DNA of 64,000 bases from Archegozetes longisetosus (GCA_018873245.2 JAEMBT020000005.1:13654001-13718000), one strand, 5' to 3'. Numbered from the stretch's first letter, positions 45,872-57,320 are shown. A program made the numbers and translations. The notes: generated by a model not told the origin, from the letters alone.

Positions 45872-47180
45872 CACTCCGTTTCAAATTGATAAATCCAGTC
45901 AATATTTTTTGAATAACTTAGGAACTACTTGAGATAGTGAGATGAAATTTTATTATTATGTACACAAAACCATTGAAAGACACTTGTCAAATTTTAGTCA
46001 AGTTTCGGCCACTCGCGCGCGTGATATAAAGTATTAAAGCAAAACATAAACGAACCTCAGAACCTCTCGAGTCCGAACCCGAATATGAACCTCAGATTTA
46101 GACTCGGGTTCAGGTTCTGAATTTTGAAAGAGGTTTAGGTTTGAGATTCGAAGTTTCAGAACCTGAGGTTTGAGGTTCAGGTTCTACAGTAACCCTGAAC
46201 CTCAATTCACACTTATACTGAGAATAAATACTTTTGAAAATTCAAATAACTATTGTTAAATTGAATCTTTTTAAATAAAACCCACAAAATTACTGATTAA
46301 TGTAACCTACCTCTGCTGAGCATAAATGAACCTAAAGGACTCTTTAGCTCGAGCCCGAACCTCAGGTTTAGGCCATTAATTTGTCGAAATTCAATACAAT
46401 TAGTTGAATATTTATGTCATATGTAATAACTAAATGACTCTCTTTTAATTCATTGTCTATTAAAAGAAAGCGTGTAAAAAAGTGTACAATACTGTAATTT
46501 GAAGATATTGTTTATGATGTCTAAAATGCTTAGGAGAGGTTCGAACTACCAAAAACTTCGCTTATCCTTTCCATCGATTTTATTTCCCTTTATAAAGCAT
46601 TTCGTTCCTGTTTTCCCCATCAATGGTTCGCATTACCTTCACTTATTAAAATAATTTGTCTTATTTCAACTTCAATTAAAATAAGATATTAGTTGACAAT
46701 AGGGTTTTAAAATATTGATTTATTTTTTTAATTTCTTTTATTTTAACTAAAGTTAAAATAATACAATTGATTCAAATAGTAAAAATAACGTACGCCTCAG
46801 AACGAACCTCAAACCTTTTAACCTTTTAAGGTTTGAGGTTCGTTCACGAAATAAATGCGCCATTACTTCAAAAATTCGTCAATTCACTCCCAAGCAGAAT
46901 ATTGAAGAACACAACAAAGAATTGAAGAACTATTGATTATTAGTTACTAAGTATCGATTGTTTCTTTAAGTTTCTATTAACTGGATTTATCACATTGAAA
47001 CGCTATGTTTAGCTTCAATGCTTCATATCACGGGGGCGAGTGGCCGAAACTTGATCAAAATTTTACAAGTGTTTTTTAATAATGTTGTGTACATAATAAT
47101 AAAATTTCATCTCATTATCTCAAGTAGTTCTTAAGTTATTCAAAGAACATTGACTAGTTTTATCAATTTGAAATGGACTG
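45872..47180. mobile_element. Non-autonomous Tc1/mariner-type element (1.3 kb) with long inverted ends
   Basis: TA-flanked (45870-45871, 47181-47182). The ends are CACTCCGTTTCAAATTGATA and TATCAATTTGAAATGGACTG (one base difference after trimming), and inverted homology runs about 170 bp inward through tgaataacttagga, gagatgaaattttattatta and tttcggccactcgc. The interior holds many gaacctcag/aggttcaggtt repeats and no ORF. The element lies just 3' of phosphatase B. Confidence 0.75.
46060..46850. repeat. Degenerate GAACCTCA / TGAGGTTC repeats
   Basis: Within the 1.3-kb element the words gaacctc(a/g) and their complements gaggttc recur in both orientations (clusters at 46057-46205, 46328-46375 and 46803-46845). 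These look like sub-terminal or internal repeats of the element, or a small satellite it has captured. Confidence 0.55.
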
Positions 47181-47182
47181 TA

Positions 47183-48432
47183 GTATATGGGATTGGCTAA
47201 AGTCTCACATCAGTGCGAGACTTTAGATATTGATCTAGAGTCTCGCACTAGTGAGAGACTAGATTCAACCATAATAAATATAAATATCTGATAGGCTTCA
47301 AAATCTTGTATTAGTTTATAATCTGTGAAACAAATATATTACTACATGGGCGTTAGGTTCAAGAATAGTATTAGTTCTGGAGCAGCGGAATAATTTTCAT
47401 TAAGAATGACATAAGCCAATGCCATCATATGCAGTGAAGAGCATAATTTAGCTGAGCTGCGCTGCGCTTGAAGCTCAATTTTAGATGTCTTCGAGCTCAT
47501 AAACTCAAGTTTCAAGCTCAGGCTATGATATAAAGTGCACAACTCAAGCTCGAACTGTTTAGCTTCAAGCTGAGCTCATCTGAAGTAGATTTATTTAATA
47601 AGCAAAAACAATATTAACTGTTTCATAGTAATAAATATTGAACTGCTTTTCATATACTGGCACAATAGACATTGAATTACATCTATTGAATTGAATGATG
47701 AGATGCATTCCTGATTTGTGAATTATTGTTTTCAAAGTAAATTTCACTTTAAACTGAAATTTAATGCAATTACTGTTTACTTGAAAAAAGAAATAGTGAT
47801 GTTCAAGGCCTTAAAAGTAATACTATTTCTATTCACTGTTTAAGTTTCTTTATATTCTCAAATAAGACAATCTCAAATCATTTTTGAAAATTGTTCAAAA
47901 TAAAAGAAAATTGTTGCTTGAAACTGTTATCAAAATGCGTTCATAAGAAAGTAAAACACAATGAGAAGACAATTATTGATAGGTAACACTGGTATCGAAG
48001 TTTGAATTCATTTTTCAAATTTTACTATCAAAATTAACGTATCTTTTGAACAAATACTTCATTATAACTTGAGATAAATACATGTTATGAAGATTACTAC
48101 TCATTATTTTTCATTTTTAACAAGATTAGCAGCGCAGGGAACGGCTTGGACTCGAGCTTCTGAGTACAAGCGCAGCTCAGACCAAATTTGACAGAAGCGC
48201 AGCTTAAAGCTCAAAAATTCAGAGATGCGCTTATAGAAGCTCGAGCTTGAAGCTCAAGATTCTAGACCAATACCCTTCACCAATCATGAGTCATTTAACA
48301 TATTCTTATACAAAGCAATTTGATCACTTCTAATCATTGCTGATAAATTGAAGGTTATCAAAATTCTTCGCAATTTGAACTAAAGTTTTATGACGGAAGA
48401 CAAATTTTTATTTATTTAAGATATGTTACTCA
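47183..48432. repeat. Transposon debris with AAGCTCAAG / GAGCTTGA words
   Basis: At 47203-47260 lies a compact inverted repeat (agtctcacatcagtgcgagact / agtctcgcactagtgagagact). At 47445-47575 and 48125-48265 clusters of gagctcgagctt, aagctcaag and cgcagctc occur in opposite orientation, suggesting an element of about 0.9 kb whose ends are worn. No coding support. Confidence 0.4.
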
Positions 48433-49361
48433 CAATGGAGTCTTGAAACCGATTGGTGGAAATACCAGTTAAAATCGGTTGAAATTCCAAGATCAATGTA
48501 TTTTAAATACAAAAAATCGACAAATTAACCGCCACCGGGAGTATGATCATAATTAAATTAACGACTGATTAGTTAATTAATTATGAAGCAATAGGAACTT
48601 CTTTAGATGTTTAGGGCAAAGTGATCATGCGCTTTATTAAAATAGAGTTCTGTGCGGATTCGCAAATTTTAATTAAAAGGTTTATGAACTTATTAAGCTT
48701 TAATTAGATAAACAAACAATGAGTTCTCCAAGTTTTCAATATTTAAACTATGTAATAAAAGAGGAAGGCTAACCCCTAATAGTAATTTGACCCACGGCAT
48801 GAACCCAAAAAGATATTGGTCTCAATCTATAGACCTCTTCTTCCTGAACAAAGTTTAGATGAGTCATTTTTGAAAATTTAGCGCAGTTCGGCGCCAGAAG
48901 GTGTCAAACACACTTGTTTTGATACAATACTGGCTGTGATTCGAATATTTTTAAAATTATTTTCTTATATATTGATTTCTCGAGATTGGGAATATCACCA
49001 TTGGATTTCTCGTCCCCGAATTAGTCAAAATCGACGTCTTATTTGTCTCAATCTGTTACTTGAAACTTTCAACTTTGACGCCCTCTAGCGCCTAACTGCG
49101 CAAGAAATCTATAGGGGGCAGGGGGTAATCAATGTTCAGAAGGGTCCCCTCTATCGATTGGCATAGACTATTTTCTGGGGTCATGGGTGGGTCAAAATGA
49201 GCCTTCCTCCTGTGATCCGTACAGAACTCATTTTAATAAAGCACAAGATTACTTTGCTCTAAAATTATAAATAAGTCGATTTTGTATTTAAAATACATTG
49301 ATCTTGGAGTTTCAATCGATTTTAACTGGTATTTCCACCAATCGGTTTCAAGACTCCATTG
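48433..49361. mobile_element. Foldback element, family 3 (copy B, 929 bp)
   Basis: The ends CAATGGAGTCTTGAAACCGA and TCGGTTTCAAGACTCCATTG are perfect inverted repeats, and homology continues about 230 bp inward (gtggaaataccagttaaaatcgg, gatcaatgtattttaaatac, ttattaaaatagagttctgt and complements). The gattggtggaaat core and following words match the element at 8674-10275. The middle (48760-49200) is GC-richer and has its own inverted words (gaaggctaacccc / gggtcaaaatgagccttc), pointing to another nested element. No transposase. Confidence 0.75.
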
Positions 49362-49427
49362 TCAGTATTAGAAAACGTGCGTCTTGTACTTTCCAATAAC
49401 ATTTTAACTAACTATATTATAATTATA

Positions 49428-49949
49428 AGGTTGGAGAGAAATGAGTGTCGTTTTTGGTACGTTATATTAGAGTGGTTCAAAAGTACACTTAGGATTTTTT
49501 ACATATCTTTTGTTTTGTGAATAAATACATTTAATATTAGTCTTTATTTCTATTACATTATCATTTTAAAATTGTGATTTGATTTCGATTTGAGCCATGT
49601 CTTTTGATTACAATCATATTAGACATTGTATGTTGTTGAGTTTAAGAGTGGTAATAATGCAACGGTTGCCACCAAGAATATCACCGATACATATGGTGAT
49701 GTATTAAAGGTCCGCACGTGTCAACGTTGGTTTGACAGGTTTCGATCAGGCGATTTTGACCTGGAGAATCAACCTGGTTCTGGTCGACCTCAAAAGTTGG
49801 ATAATGACGAGTTGAAAGCTCTAGTGGAGTCTGAGCCTCGCCAATCAAGTCGGGACATGGGGTTGATATTAGGCTTCGATATTTATATTGTATTAATAAA
49901 ATTTATTTGAATTTCGTGATCAAATACGTCATTCATTTCTCTCCAACCT
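49428..49949 (+). mobile_element. Mariner internal-deletion derivative (copy 2, 522 bp)
   Basis: The same ends, TA flanks (49426-49427, 49950-49951), internal helix-turn-helix and deletion junction as copy 1 at 24564-25086. Here the start reads MSFDYNHIRHCML, then a frameshift leads to VEFKSGNNATVATKN, TYGDVLKVRTCQRWFDRFRS and ALVESEPRQSSRDMG, ending FDIYIVLIKFI. The shared deletion proves a common deleted ancestor. The peptide has a DNA-binding half only and cannot catalyse transposition. Confidence 0.85.
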
Positions 49950-49951
49950 TA

Positions 49952-50400
49952 TAAAGTTACTTAAGCGGCAGATATCAAATATTATCACAAGCTATTTAAT
50001 CAATGTTTATATTTATTATTTGTATGATTTATTGTATGTTTATAACAAAGAGCTTTGCACTCAGTTTGAGCTTTGTCTTCTTTATTAGACATCTTAAAGT
50101 TTTAACTTTTCTCATATATATCAAGTTTGAAAACTGTCGCATATGATAAAATTCACTTACTTAAGTTTTGATTAGATTTACATTTTTCAATACGTCCATA
50201 ATATTTTTGCACCGCTTGTAAATATCTCATACAACTGATAATATTAGCAAATAGCAGATAGCAACAGAACTTCAACAAATATAAAACTTTGTGAATATAA
50301 AACTCCAAAGCTAGTTACTTAACAAGTCATTCATCTATAAGTTCATAAAACTCTTTATACATAAAAAGTTGGATTTTTAAAAATCTATAAGTACTAAAAA
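49952..50400. promoter_or_regulatory. Presumed promoter and 5' UTR region of phosphatase C
   Basis: The interval runs from the mariner derivative to the start codon of phosphatase C. TATAAA at 50280-50285 (and another near 50296) lies about 115 bases upstream of the ATG, a reasonable TATA position for a short 5' UTR. In such AT-rich DNA this is weak evidence. Confidence 0.3.
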
Positions 50401-51570
50401 ATGATAATTTGTGTGTCACTATTATCACAACTAATAACATTAGTACTTGCATCTGATCGATGGTCAAATCATGATATCTCAACTTTAAAACTTCTACAGA
50501 TAGTTCACAGACATGGAGACCGAACTCCAACCAAATTTACACCTAATGATCCATATAGAGATCAAAAGTATTGGGGAAAAGGTATCGGACACTTGACTAC
50601 AACAGGCAAATATCGAATGTATAAGTTGGGAAAATTCATTAGAGATGAATATAACTCGTATTTGGGTGAAAAATATTCTCCACGTGAAGTCTATGCCAGA
50701 AGTTCAGCATATGAAAGATGCATAGAAAGTACTTCGTGTCTATTATCTGGTGTTTATCCTCCAAAATCTAAAGAATGGCAATGGAATATTGGGTCAGATC
50801 CAGAGTTGGGTCACTTATGGCAACCTATCTCTATCGAGACATTTATACCAAAAAACGAAGATCTTGTCTTAAATCAGGAAAAGTATTGTCCGATCGCTAT
50901 TAGAGAGAAAGAAAAGATTTACAACTCAGATCGAGTTAAGCTATTTCTTGAAGATCATAAGGAATTATATAAGAACTTGAGTAAAGTTGTTGGTCATAAA
51001 TTTGACAGTATTGAAAATGGACGTTCACTACACGAGACTTTGAGTATAGAAATGGATCACAACTACTACTGGAATGATATCTGGACTGAAAAGGAAGAGA
51101 AAAATATTGTTGAAAAGTTACTAGAAGTTCACCGAATGGCTTATCGTTTGGAATGGAATAGTACTGTCATCAAGAGACTAAGGGCTGGAGGTCTCGTCAA
51201 GGAATTGATTAAGAACTTTCAATCAGTTATTGATGATAAAAATAATAAGAAATTATTTGTCTATTCAACTCATGATTCAATGATTGGTATTTTAATGCAT
51301 GCGTTGAATATATTTAATGATAATTTGGTACCTTTTGGTGCGACACTTATGTTTGAATTGCATCAAAAAGATCTTAATTTTAATAAGTACTTTGTTAAAG
51401 TTTATTTTCTCAATGAAACTTTCAATGGAATACCTCATGCTATGAGCTTGAATGATTGTCATAACAGCTACGAATGTCCGTTTGCAAAATTTATTGATTC
51501 GACCAGACATCTCATTTATAGCGATTTTGATGAGGAGTGTAATCGTTTGAGTACCAATAAAATAAAGTAA
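50401..51570 (+). CDS. Histidine acid phosphatase C, predicted secreted
   Basis: An intronless frame of 389 codons from ATG 50401. The signal peptide (MIICVSLLSQLITLVLA) precedes SDRWSNHDISTLKLLQ. Catalytic His38 lies in HRHGDRTP, His291-Asp in YSTHDS. Blocks SPREVYARSS, STSCLLSGVYPP and HQKDLNFNKYFVKVYF match paralogues. The protein stops shortly after the last conserved Cys (DEECNRLSTNKIK), with no transmembrane segment or basic tail, unlike A and B, so it should be released to the lumen or outside. An AATAAA overlaps the last codons. It is closest to D, 0.8 kb downstream on the same strand, with identical spacing between the catalytic motifs; a recent tandem duplication. Confidence 0.92.
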   Translation: MIICVSLLSQLITLVLASDRWSNHDISTLKLLQIVHRHGDRTPTKFTPNDPYRDQKYWGKGIGHLTTTGKYRMYKLGKFIRDEYNSYLGEKYSPREVYARSSAYERCIESTSCLLSGVYPPKSKEWQWNIGSDPELGHLWQPISIETFIPKNEDLVLNQEKYCPIAIREKEKIYNSDRVKLFLEDHKELYKNLSKVVGHKFDSIENGRSLHETLSIEMDHNYYWNDIWTEKEEKNIVEKLLEVHRMAYRLEWNSTVIKRLRAGGLVKELIKNFQSVIDDKNNKKLFVYSTHDSMIGILMHALNIFNDNLVPFGATLMFELHQKDLNFNKYFVKVYFLNETFNGIPHAMSLNDCHNSYECPFAKFIDSTRHLIYSDFDEECNRLSTNKIK

Positions 51571-52398
51571 ATGGATTACCAATTTTATATTTATCATAAA
51601 GTTCGAGTGAACTTGTCACCAAAATGATAGCAATCGTTCGATGAACTTTCCAAAAAATATTTAAAGTGTAACAAAACTTTTACAAACATTTAGTCAAGAA
51701 ATTGATTGTTATAGGATTTCCTTTCTGCCTCATCAAACAACAAATCAACTAATTGTCATTACATTGAACTTATTTCTTTCTAGCTAGACTTTATTTAATT
51801 GCAATCAATAACGATAAAAATTGAATGTACAATTTATTTTTAAGCATTTCATCACTAACAGTAACAGAAGTTTATTTTTAATTTTAAAAGTTCACGATTA
51901 ATAAATCGAAATAACTACGATTTCAAATTGAATGATAAAAAGTTATTGTAAGAAAACGTCGATTCAATAGAGTATCAATAGTTGAAATAAGATTTTATTA
52001 GAAACATTTCTGCTCTTAACACTTGTAAAGAAAATCTTTATATTTCTAGAAGCCTTCTCCTAATAACTAAAACTGGTTGTCAACGAGATTTAAATTTTTA
52101 AAATTTCTACAAGCTCATTATTTAAAATATTATAACTATTTCATACAATAACTTTTTGTTTGTAGTTGAAATAATATTGGTACAATCAAAAAGTTTTATT
52201 GCAGGCAATTTTGTCTCTTTGTTGATAAACTAGTAGTTGTTATTTAGTCATGGTAATATCGAAACAAACACCATTAACTATACGAGCCGTATATAAACAA
52301 TAGTATTATAGATATGAAACATTATATAACAGTTCGTAAAATTTTTAGAAATAACAAAGTCTTATGCTTTTCAGTCACAATAATTTTTGTTAAGAACA
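51571..52398. promoter_or_regulatory. Spacer and presumed promoter of phosphatase D
   Basis: AT-rich spacer between the tandem phosphatases C and D. TATAAA at 52292-52297 (in gccgtatataaacaat, a GC-edged context) lies about 105 bases before the ATG and is the best TATA candidate in the cluster. No other feature was seen. Confidence 0.4.
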
Positions 52399-53607
52399 AT
52401 GATTAAAAAGTGGTTAATAATATTACAAGTAATAGCATTGGGCTATGGATCAGATAATTGGCCAAATCATGACATCTCAACACTAAAACTCCTGCAGATA
52501 GTTCACAGGCATGGAGATCGGACTCCTCTCGAGTTTGCACCAAACGATCCCTATAGGGACAAGTCATTATGGAAGGAAGGTATCGGGCAGTTGACCAAAA
52601 GAGGAAAATATCGAATGTATAAATTGGGAAAGTTCATTAGAGATGAGTATGATTCGTATTTAGGCCAAAACTATTCTCCCCGCGAAGTCTATGCTAGAAG
52701 TTCTATAACGCCGAGATGTTTAGAAAGTGCTTCGTGTCTATTATCTGGTGCTTATCCACCAAAACCTGAGGAATGGCAATGGAGTAATGGGTCAGATCCA
52801 GAGTTGGGTCGCTTATGGCAACCTTTTGCTATCGAGACATTTATGCCTAAACACGAAGATCTAGTTCTAAAAGAAGAAAAGCATTGTCCGATCATTGACA
52901 GGGAAAGAAGAAAGAGCTACAATTCAGATGAAGTTAAGAAATTTCTTGAAGATAATAATGAGTTGTTTAGGAATTTGAGTAAAATAGTTGGTCATAAAGT
53001 TGATAGTCTTAAGAAAGCTCGAAGACTCCATATGACTCTTCAGATCGAAATGGATAGAGGATTGTATTGGAATGATATCTGGACTAAAGAGGAACAGGAA
53101 ATTATTGTTAAAAAACTATTAGAAGTTCACCGAATGACATATCGTATCGATTGGAACAGACCTATCATTAAGCGGTTGAGAGCTGGAGGGCTAGTCAAGG
53201 AATTGATCAAGAATTTCCGATCAGCTATTAAGAGGAAAACTGATAAGAAATTATATGTTTATTCAACTCATGACTCAATGATTGGTGCTCTAATGAATGC
53301 TTTGAATATTTTTAATAACAATATTCCACCATTTGGTGCAGCGCTTCTTTTTGAGTTACATCAGAATAGCTCTGATTTCAATAATGAATATTTTGTTAGG
53401 ATTTTCTATCATAACCAAACTCTTGGTGGCATACCTCACGCTATGAGTTTGAGTCAATGTGACAATAGCTATGAATGTCTTTACGATAAGTTTATTGATT
53501 CGACTAAACATCTTATTTATTACAATTTCAATGAAGAGTGCAATGATTTTGATGGTTATAATAAGAATTTTATTGTTAAGTCATTGCCTTTTAATACGAC
53601 TGATTGA
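52399..53607 (+). CDS. Histidine acid phosphatase D, predicted secreted
   Basis: An intronless frame of 402 codons. The frame is open from a TTG at 52387, but the ATG at 52399 gives a clean signal peptide (MIKKWLIILQVIALGYG). Catalytic His38 lies in HRHGDRTP and His291-Asp in YSTHDS. Other blocks are SPREVYARSS, ASCLLSGAYPP and ELHQNSSDFNNEYF. There are several Asn-glycosylation sequons (e.g. NLS, NSS, NQT, NTT). It lacks the C-terminal membrane anchor of A and B and ends in a short hydrophilic tail (FNTTD). A poly(A) signal, AATAAA, lies about 10 bases past the stop. Secreted arthropod relatives include salivary and venom acid phosphatases, but tissue use here is unknown. Confidence 0.92.
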   Translation: MIKKWLIILQVIALGYGSDNWPNHDISTLKLLQIVHRHGDRTPLEFAPNDPYRDKSLWKEGIGQLTKRGKYRMYKLGKFIRDEYDSYLGQNYSPREVYARSSITPRCLESASCLLSGAYPPKPEEWQWSNGSDPELGRLWQPFAIETFMPKHEDLVLKEEKHCPIIDRERRKSYNSDEVKKFLEDNNELFRNLSKIVGHKVDSLKKARRLHMTLQIEMDRGLYWNDIWTKEEQEIIVKKLLEVHRMTYRIDWNRPIIKRLRAGGLVKELIKNFRSAIKRKTDKKLYVYSTHDSMIGALMNALNIFNNNIPPFGAALLFELHQNSSDFNNEYFVRIFYHNQTLGGIPHAMSLSQCDNSYECLYDKFIDSTKHLIYYNFNEECNDFDGYNKNFIVKSLPFNTTD

Positions 53608-55433
53608 GTATTAATTTGAATAAACTTTTAAAGAAACTTATACCAGTCAATTAAATTTATGAGATCAAAATTTAATTTCTTTTGTTGTTATGTTTTCAAA
53701 ATTTTGCATAACTTGTTCAAAGTAGAGAAGAAAATTTGAATCTCATTCCTTTCTTTTATAGGAACGGGCTGCAACCAAAGAGATTCTCAATTTGATCAGA
53801 ATCGAAAGGAATTGGCAGAAACTTTAAATATTTTTTTCAAAAGTAACTAAATTTTTTAGAAACCTCTTACTTTAAATGACTTTTGACAAACAACGAATCA
53901 TCAACAGTTTCAGATCAAAGCTTAGAGCGTATTCAAGTCTTATATTTGCCCTTCATATTTCCAAAAATGACATTACAATCTCATGTCAGTGGCAATAAGA
54001 ACAGAATGAGACTAGAAACTAATTTTAATCTTTGAATGTGATTGAGATGGACATAGCAATCAAAATTTTGAGAATTCTCCTCTTAAGTTGAGAGTTTTCA
54101 GTTCTATTACAATCTTTTATGTTGAGTCTGAATTTGATGCTTTTTTGAAATTGTTATTTTACAGCCTGAAAACTTTAGTGCGCTTACGAACCAGTTTTTC
54201 GATTGGAAACTAGTTCCTTGTCAAAGGTAAACATTTATTTCTCGTATTCATCAAATCAAATATGGAAAACAATAGATGTTTTGTGTAGTCCTATTAAATA
54301 AATATTTGTTGGATAACCAAAAAAGTTTTCAATTGAATAATACGGAAGATTTCACAAAAAATTTTTAAGTGAATATCAGGCATAAAGGTCGAAATGCACT
54401 CCTCGCCCGACTATTGAAACCAAAAAGGCTCATCAAAATTTAATGATAATGTAAGGCCAAATATTTAATCATCTAGCCCTTTAGGTCGTATTTTTCCAAA
54501 CTTTTAAGGGCCTACTGACCCTCGAATAGGGCCAGTTGACTACTATACGAAAAATCCTCGAAAATTTCACCCTCAAACTGATCCACACAACTCAAAGTGT
54601 TTGTTGAGGGTTCAAATGTTTGATCAATTCCTCAAATACAAACCCTCAAGTTTTTACTTGAGGGACTGTGCAAAGATACGACCATTTATGAGAACAAACT
54701 TATATGAGAAAGCTTTGAAAATTTGAATCAGAGTTTGTACTTTTGAGGGATTAAATGCTAATCACACAAAAAATGTTTTTTTAAAGCATTCATTTAGTCT
54801 TATAAAATGATAAAATCTTGCGTATTAAAAAATTCTATCTAAATCTCATGCAAAACTCTTGAATATCTACAAGATGCTTGAATATGTTCCTAAAATAGTA
54901 AGTTCAAAATTCTATAATACATTGTATAGTTTGGACAAAAATTGTATTAAAAGTCAATAATGATTGCACGAAATGTTCAATAAAGACAATAGTAAAAATT
55001 AGAAATAGATTAAATTGTACTAAAAACATTACACGAAAACTAATTGTTGAACTGTTGATGCATTAGTTTGCAATTATTGAATGAAAACTTTTTCTATTGA
55101 ATTTAGTATATAATAAATAAGAGATTTTCTACTTATTGATTAAACATCATACATTTGTTTAAGTATTGTTAAAGTAAAAATTTATAGTATTGATAAATAT
55201 TGACAACCTTGACATCATAAAATGACAAAAGAGATCTGTTAACAGTTAAGTGTTCAGTTAGCTTTGCATTGAGTGAAGCGCTGAACAGAATATAAAATGT
55301 GATTTTGAGCGCTTTTGCTCTTTCAAGCAACTAAAGCAGTACCTTTCGGCTTCCAAACTTGATATCCACCAACTAATTGATAGATTACTGAAGTAACGTC
55401 AATAATGGATGTAATGCTAAAGAATCATTAATT
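53608..55433. other. Intergenic DNA downstream of phosphatase D
   Basis: AT-rich. AATAAA just after phosphatase D is its likely poly(A) signal. At about 54485-54690 there are opposed ccctca/tgaggg words (caccctcaaactg, gtttgttgagggttc, aaaccctcaag, cttgaggga) and gtcgtattttt / aagatacgacc, consistent with a small worn inverted-repeat element. Confidence 0.4.
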
Positions 55434-56290
55434 GTACTGCCCGGTCCCAACTATAACAATTTGTCACAACACCAAAACTACGTTGCCATGATTAGGGTTT
55501 ACCATGATATGGGTATGAGAAGAAATTTTAGCCTAAGTTTATGAACATTTTTTGAACTAGATTAGCTTCATTATCATCTGTTTATGTTATCTCTAATTCC
55601 TATAGTTATTTAATTTAGGAAAACTAAGGTAAATATGATAGATAGACTTTAAATTTTAGGAAAATCTTCGAAAGTTGTTAGTTTTGGGTGATTTCTTCTA
55701 CAATCGGGGTATTGCTAACGCCGTGCTTACATCGGAAACCTATCGCTATGGTTGAGGTTTAACTAAAACTGGGCTTGCTGTAAAATCAGTTCTTTAGCAT
55801 TACAGATCCCACAGAAGAAGCTGGTGCTTTGAAAATTGGTTACTAAGTAGGGGTTTACCATAATCAGAGGTGCTATGGTCGAGGTCGAATTATGCTGGAT
55901 TTGGTCAATCATTGTTACTACTTAAAGGCATATGATCGAATCAAAAGTCTTTATTGAGAAAATGTTTCCATTTTAACAGAAGAAAAGTTTGGGATAGAAG
56001 TTATTGCAAGTTAGGTAACGAGTCAAACAAGTGTCATATTAGTTACAATCAAATACTTGAGGAGAACGTTAAAATTGAAGTTAAACTAGATAGTTAAACC
56101 TGTTGAAGTTTTCACTAAGCAATACAGAATTGTATCCAAAACAAGCAATGAATTGTGAATCAATTCCTAATAATGAGGTTATGATTACTGGTGTGATTGT
56201 TAAAATTATTATTGGAAAGCGTGATAGAAGTATAGGACTTTAAAGATAACAATCGTTTGTGAAGACATTAGTCAACACTTTTACCAGTTT
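55434..56290. other. Unassigned DNA before the zinc-finger relic
   Basis: Slightly GC-richer than the neighbouring intergenic DNA, with repeated ggtttaccat(g/a)at motifs (55497 and 55853). No open frame or element is supported; it may be the 5' part of the same decayed insertion. Confidence 0.3.
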
Positions 56291-56329
56291 ATCAACACAG
56301 ATTTGAATTAAATAATGAATCAATGATAA

Positions 56330-57320
56330 ACTATTGCTCAAAAATTGGTATCGAATTCAAAATTAGATCTTTTTCTGATTAATGAATTGATCACTGAATC
56401 TTCTGATCGAGGTTTGCCATCGATTAATTCTCAAGAGTACGAATGTTAATCAGGTCCTGATAGCGATCATGTGATTATCGATAGGGTAAATGAAGGTATT
56501 TATGAAGAAAACGATGGCTTGAATTCTTGTCCAATATTTAGATCATTTGATGAATCAACTCATGGGATATATGAAGAACTGGTACTGCATGCAAAACTAG
56601 ATCTTATATCTAGTAGATAGCGAGACGACTGATGCATCAGAAGATGAAGGATTGAAATTAAGCACTGGATTAGATTTTCTTATGGATGATAAATCGATTG
56701 ATAAAAGTATTAATGAAGAAATTCAAAGTATCACAAAAAGAAGATCAATAGACTGAATAAAAATCTATCAAAATCGATTGTAACTAGTTCTGGACCAGCT
56801 TCTGAGCCAATAACTAGCACTCTAATAGTTAAGTGTTAAGGAAATTGTGCCAATAAGTCATTCAATAGTACTCGTATTAAAAGCAGCGAGAAATTGAATA
56901 TAAACAATTTATCAAAATCAGTCAATAATGAAGACAAAACGTTTAGGTTTAAACATAGAGGACGTCAAAAATCATTCGATGAATCACAAAACTGAAGACG
57001 AATTGAGTTTTTAAACTCTAAAGTCAATAATAAGATAGCATGAAGAATGTAGTAAATTGTTCGAGATTCTCAGTTATTTAAATCAACACAACACATATAC
57101 GATGAAGAGAAACTGTATCAATGCAACTATGGTCGATGTTGTAAATAATTCATACATTTCGCATACCTTCAGGCACGTGAACGGATTCGCACTAACGAAA
57201 AACCTATATTTGCAATTTCGATAAATGTGGCCAAAGATCTCATCCCTTATGCCATAATGATATATTCATACTCTCAAAGGCATGGCTTGAAGAAAATTCT
57301 AAAAAATCAATAATCGATTT
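56330..57320 (+). pseudogene. Decayed C2H2 zinc-finger gene
   Basis: Reading frames on the plus strand are broken by many stops and shifts but keep coding character. An acidic Ser/Asn-rich stretch (GPDSDHVIIDRVNEGIYEE) comes first. At about 57110-57290 two C2H2 fingers follow: LYQCNYGRCCK, then a His-equivalent region RERIRTNEKP (the classic TGEKP linker, degraded), and after a one-base shift YICNFDKCGQRSHP with a CH ending. Some zinc-ligand His codons are lost (ARERIR for xHxRIH). No introns interrupt the relic, so it could be a retro-copy. It lies between the phosphatases and the astacin gene and is not expected to be functional. Confidence 0.6.

Noticed and set aside
47342..47542. 66-codon minus-strand frame
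   Set aside because: Arises from AAGCTCAAG-type repeats; low complexity and no homology recognised.
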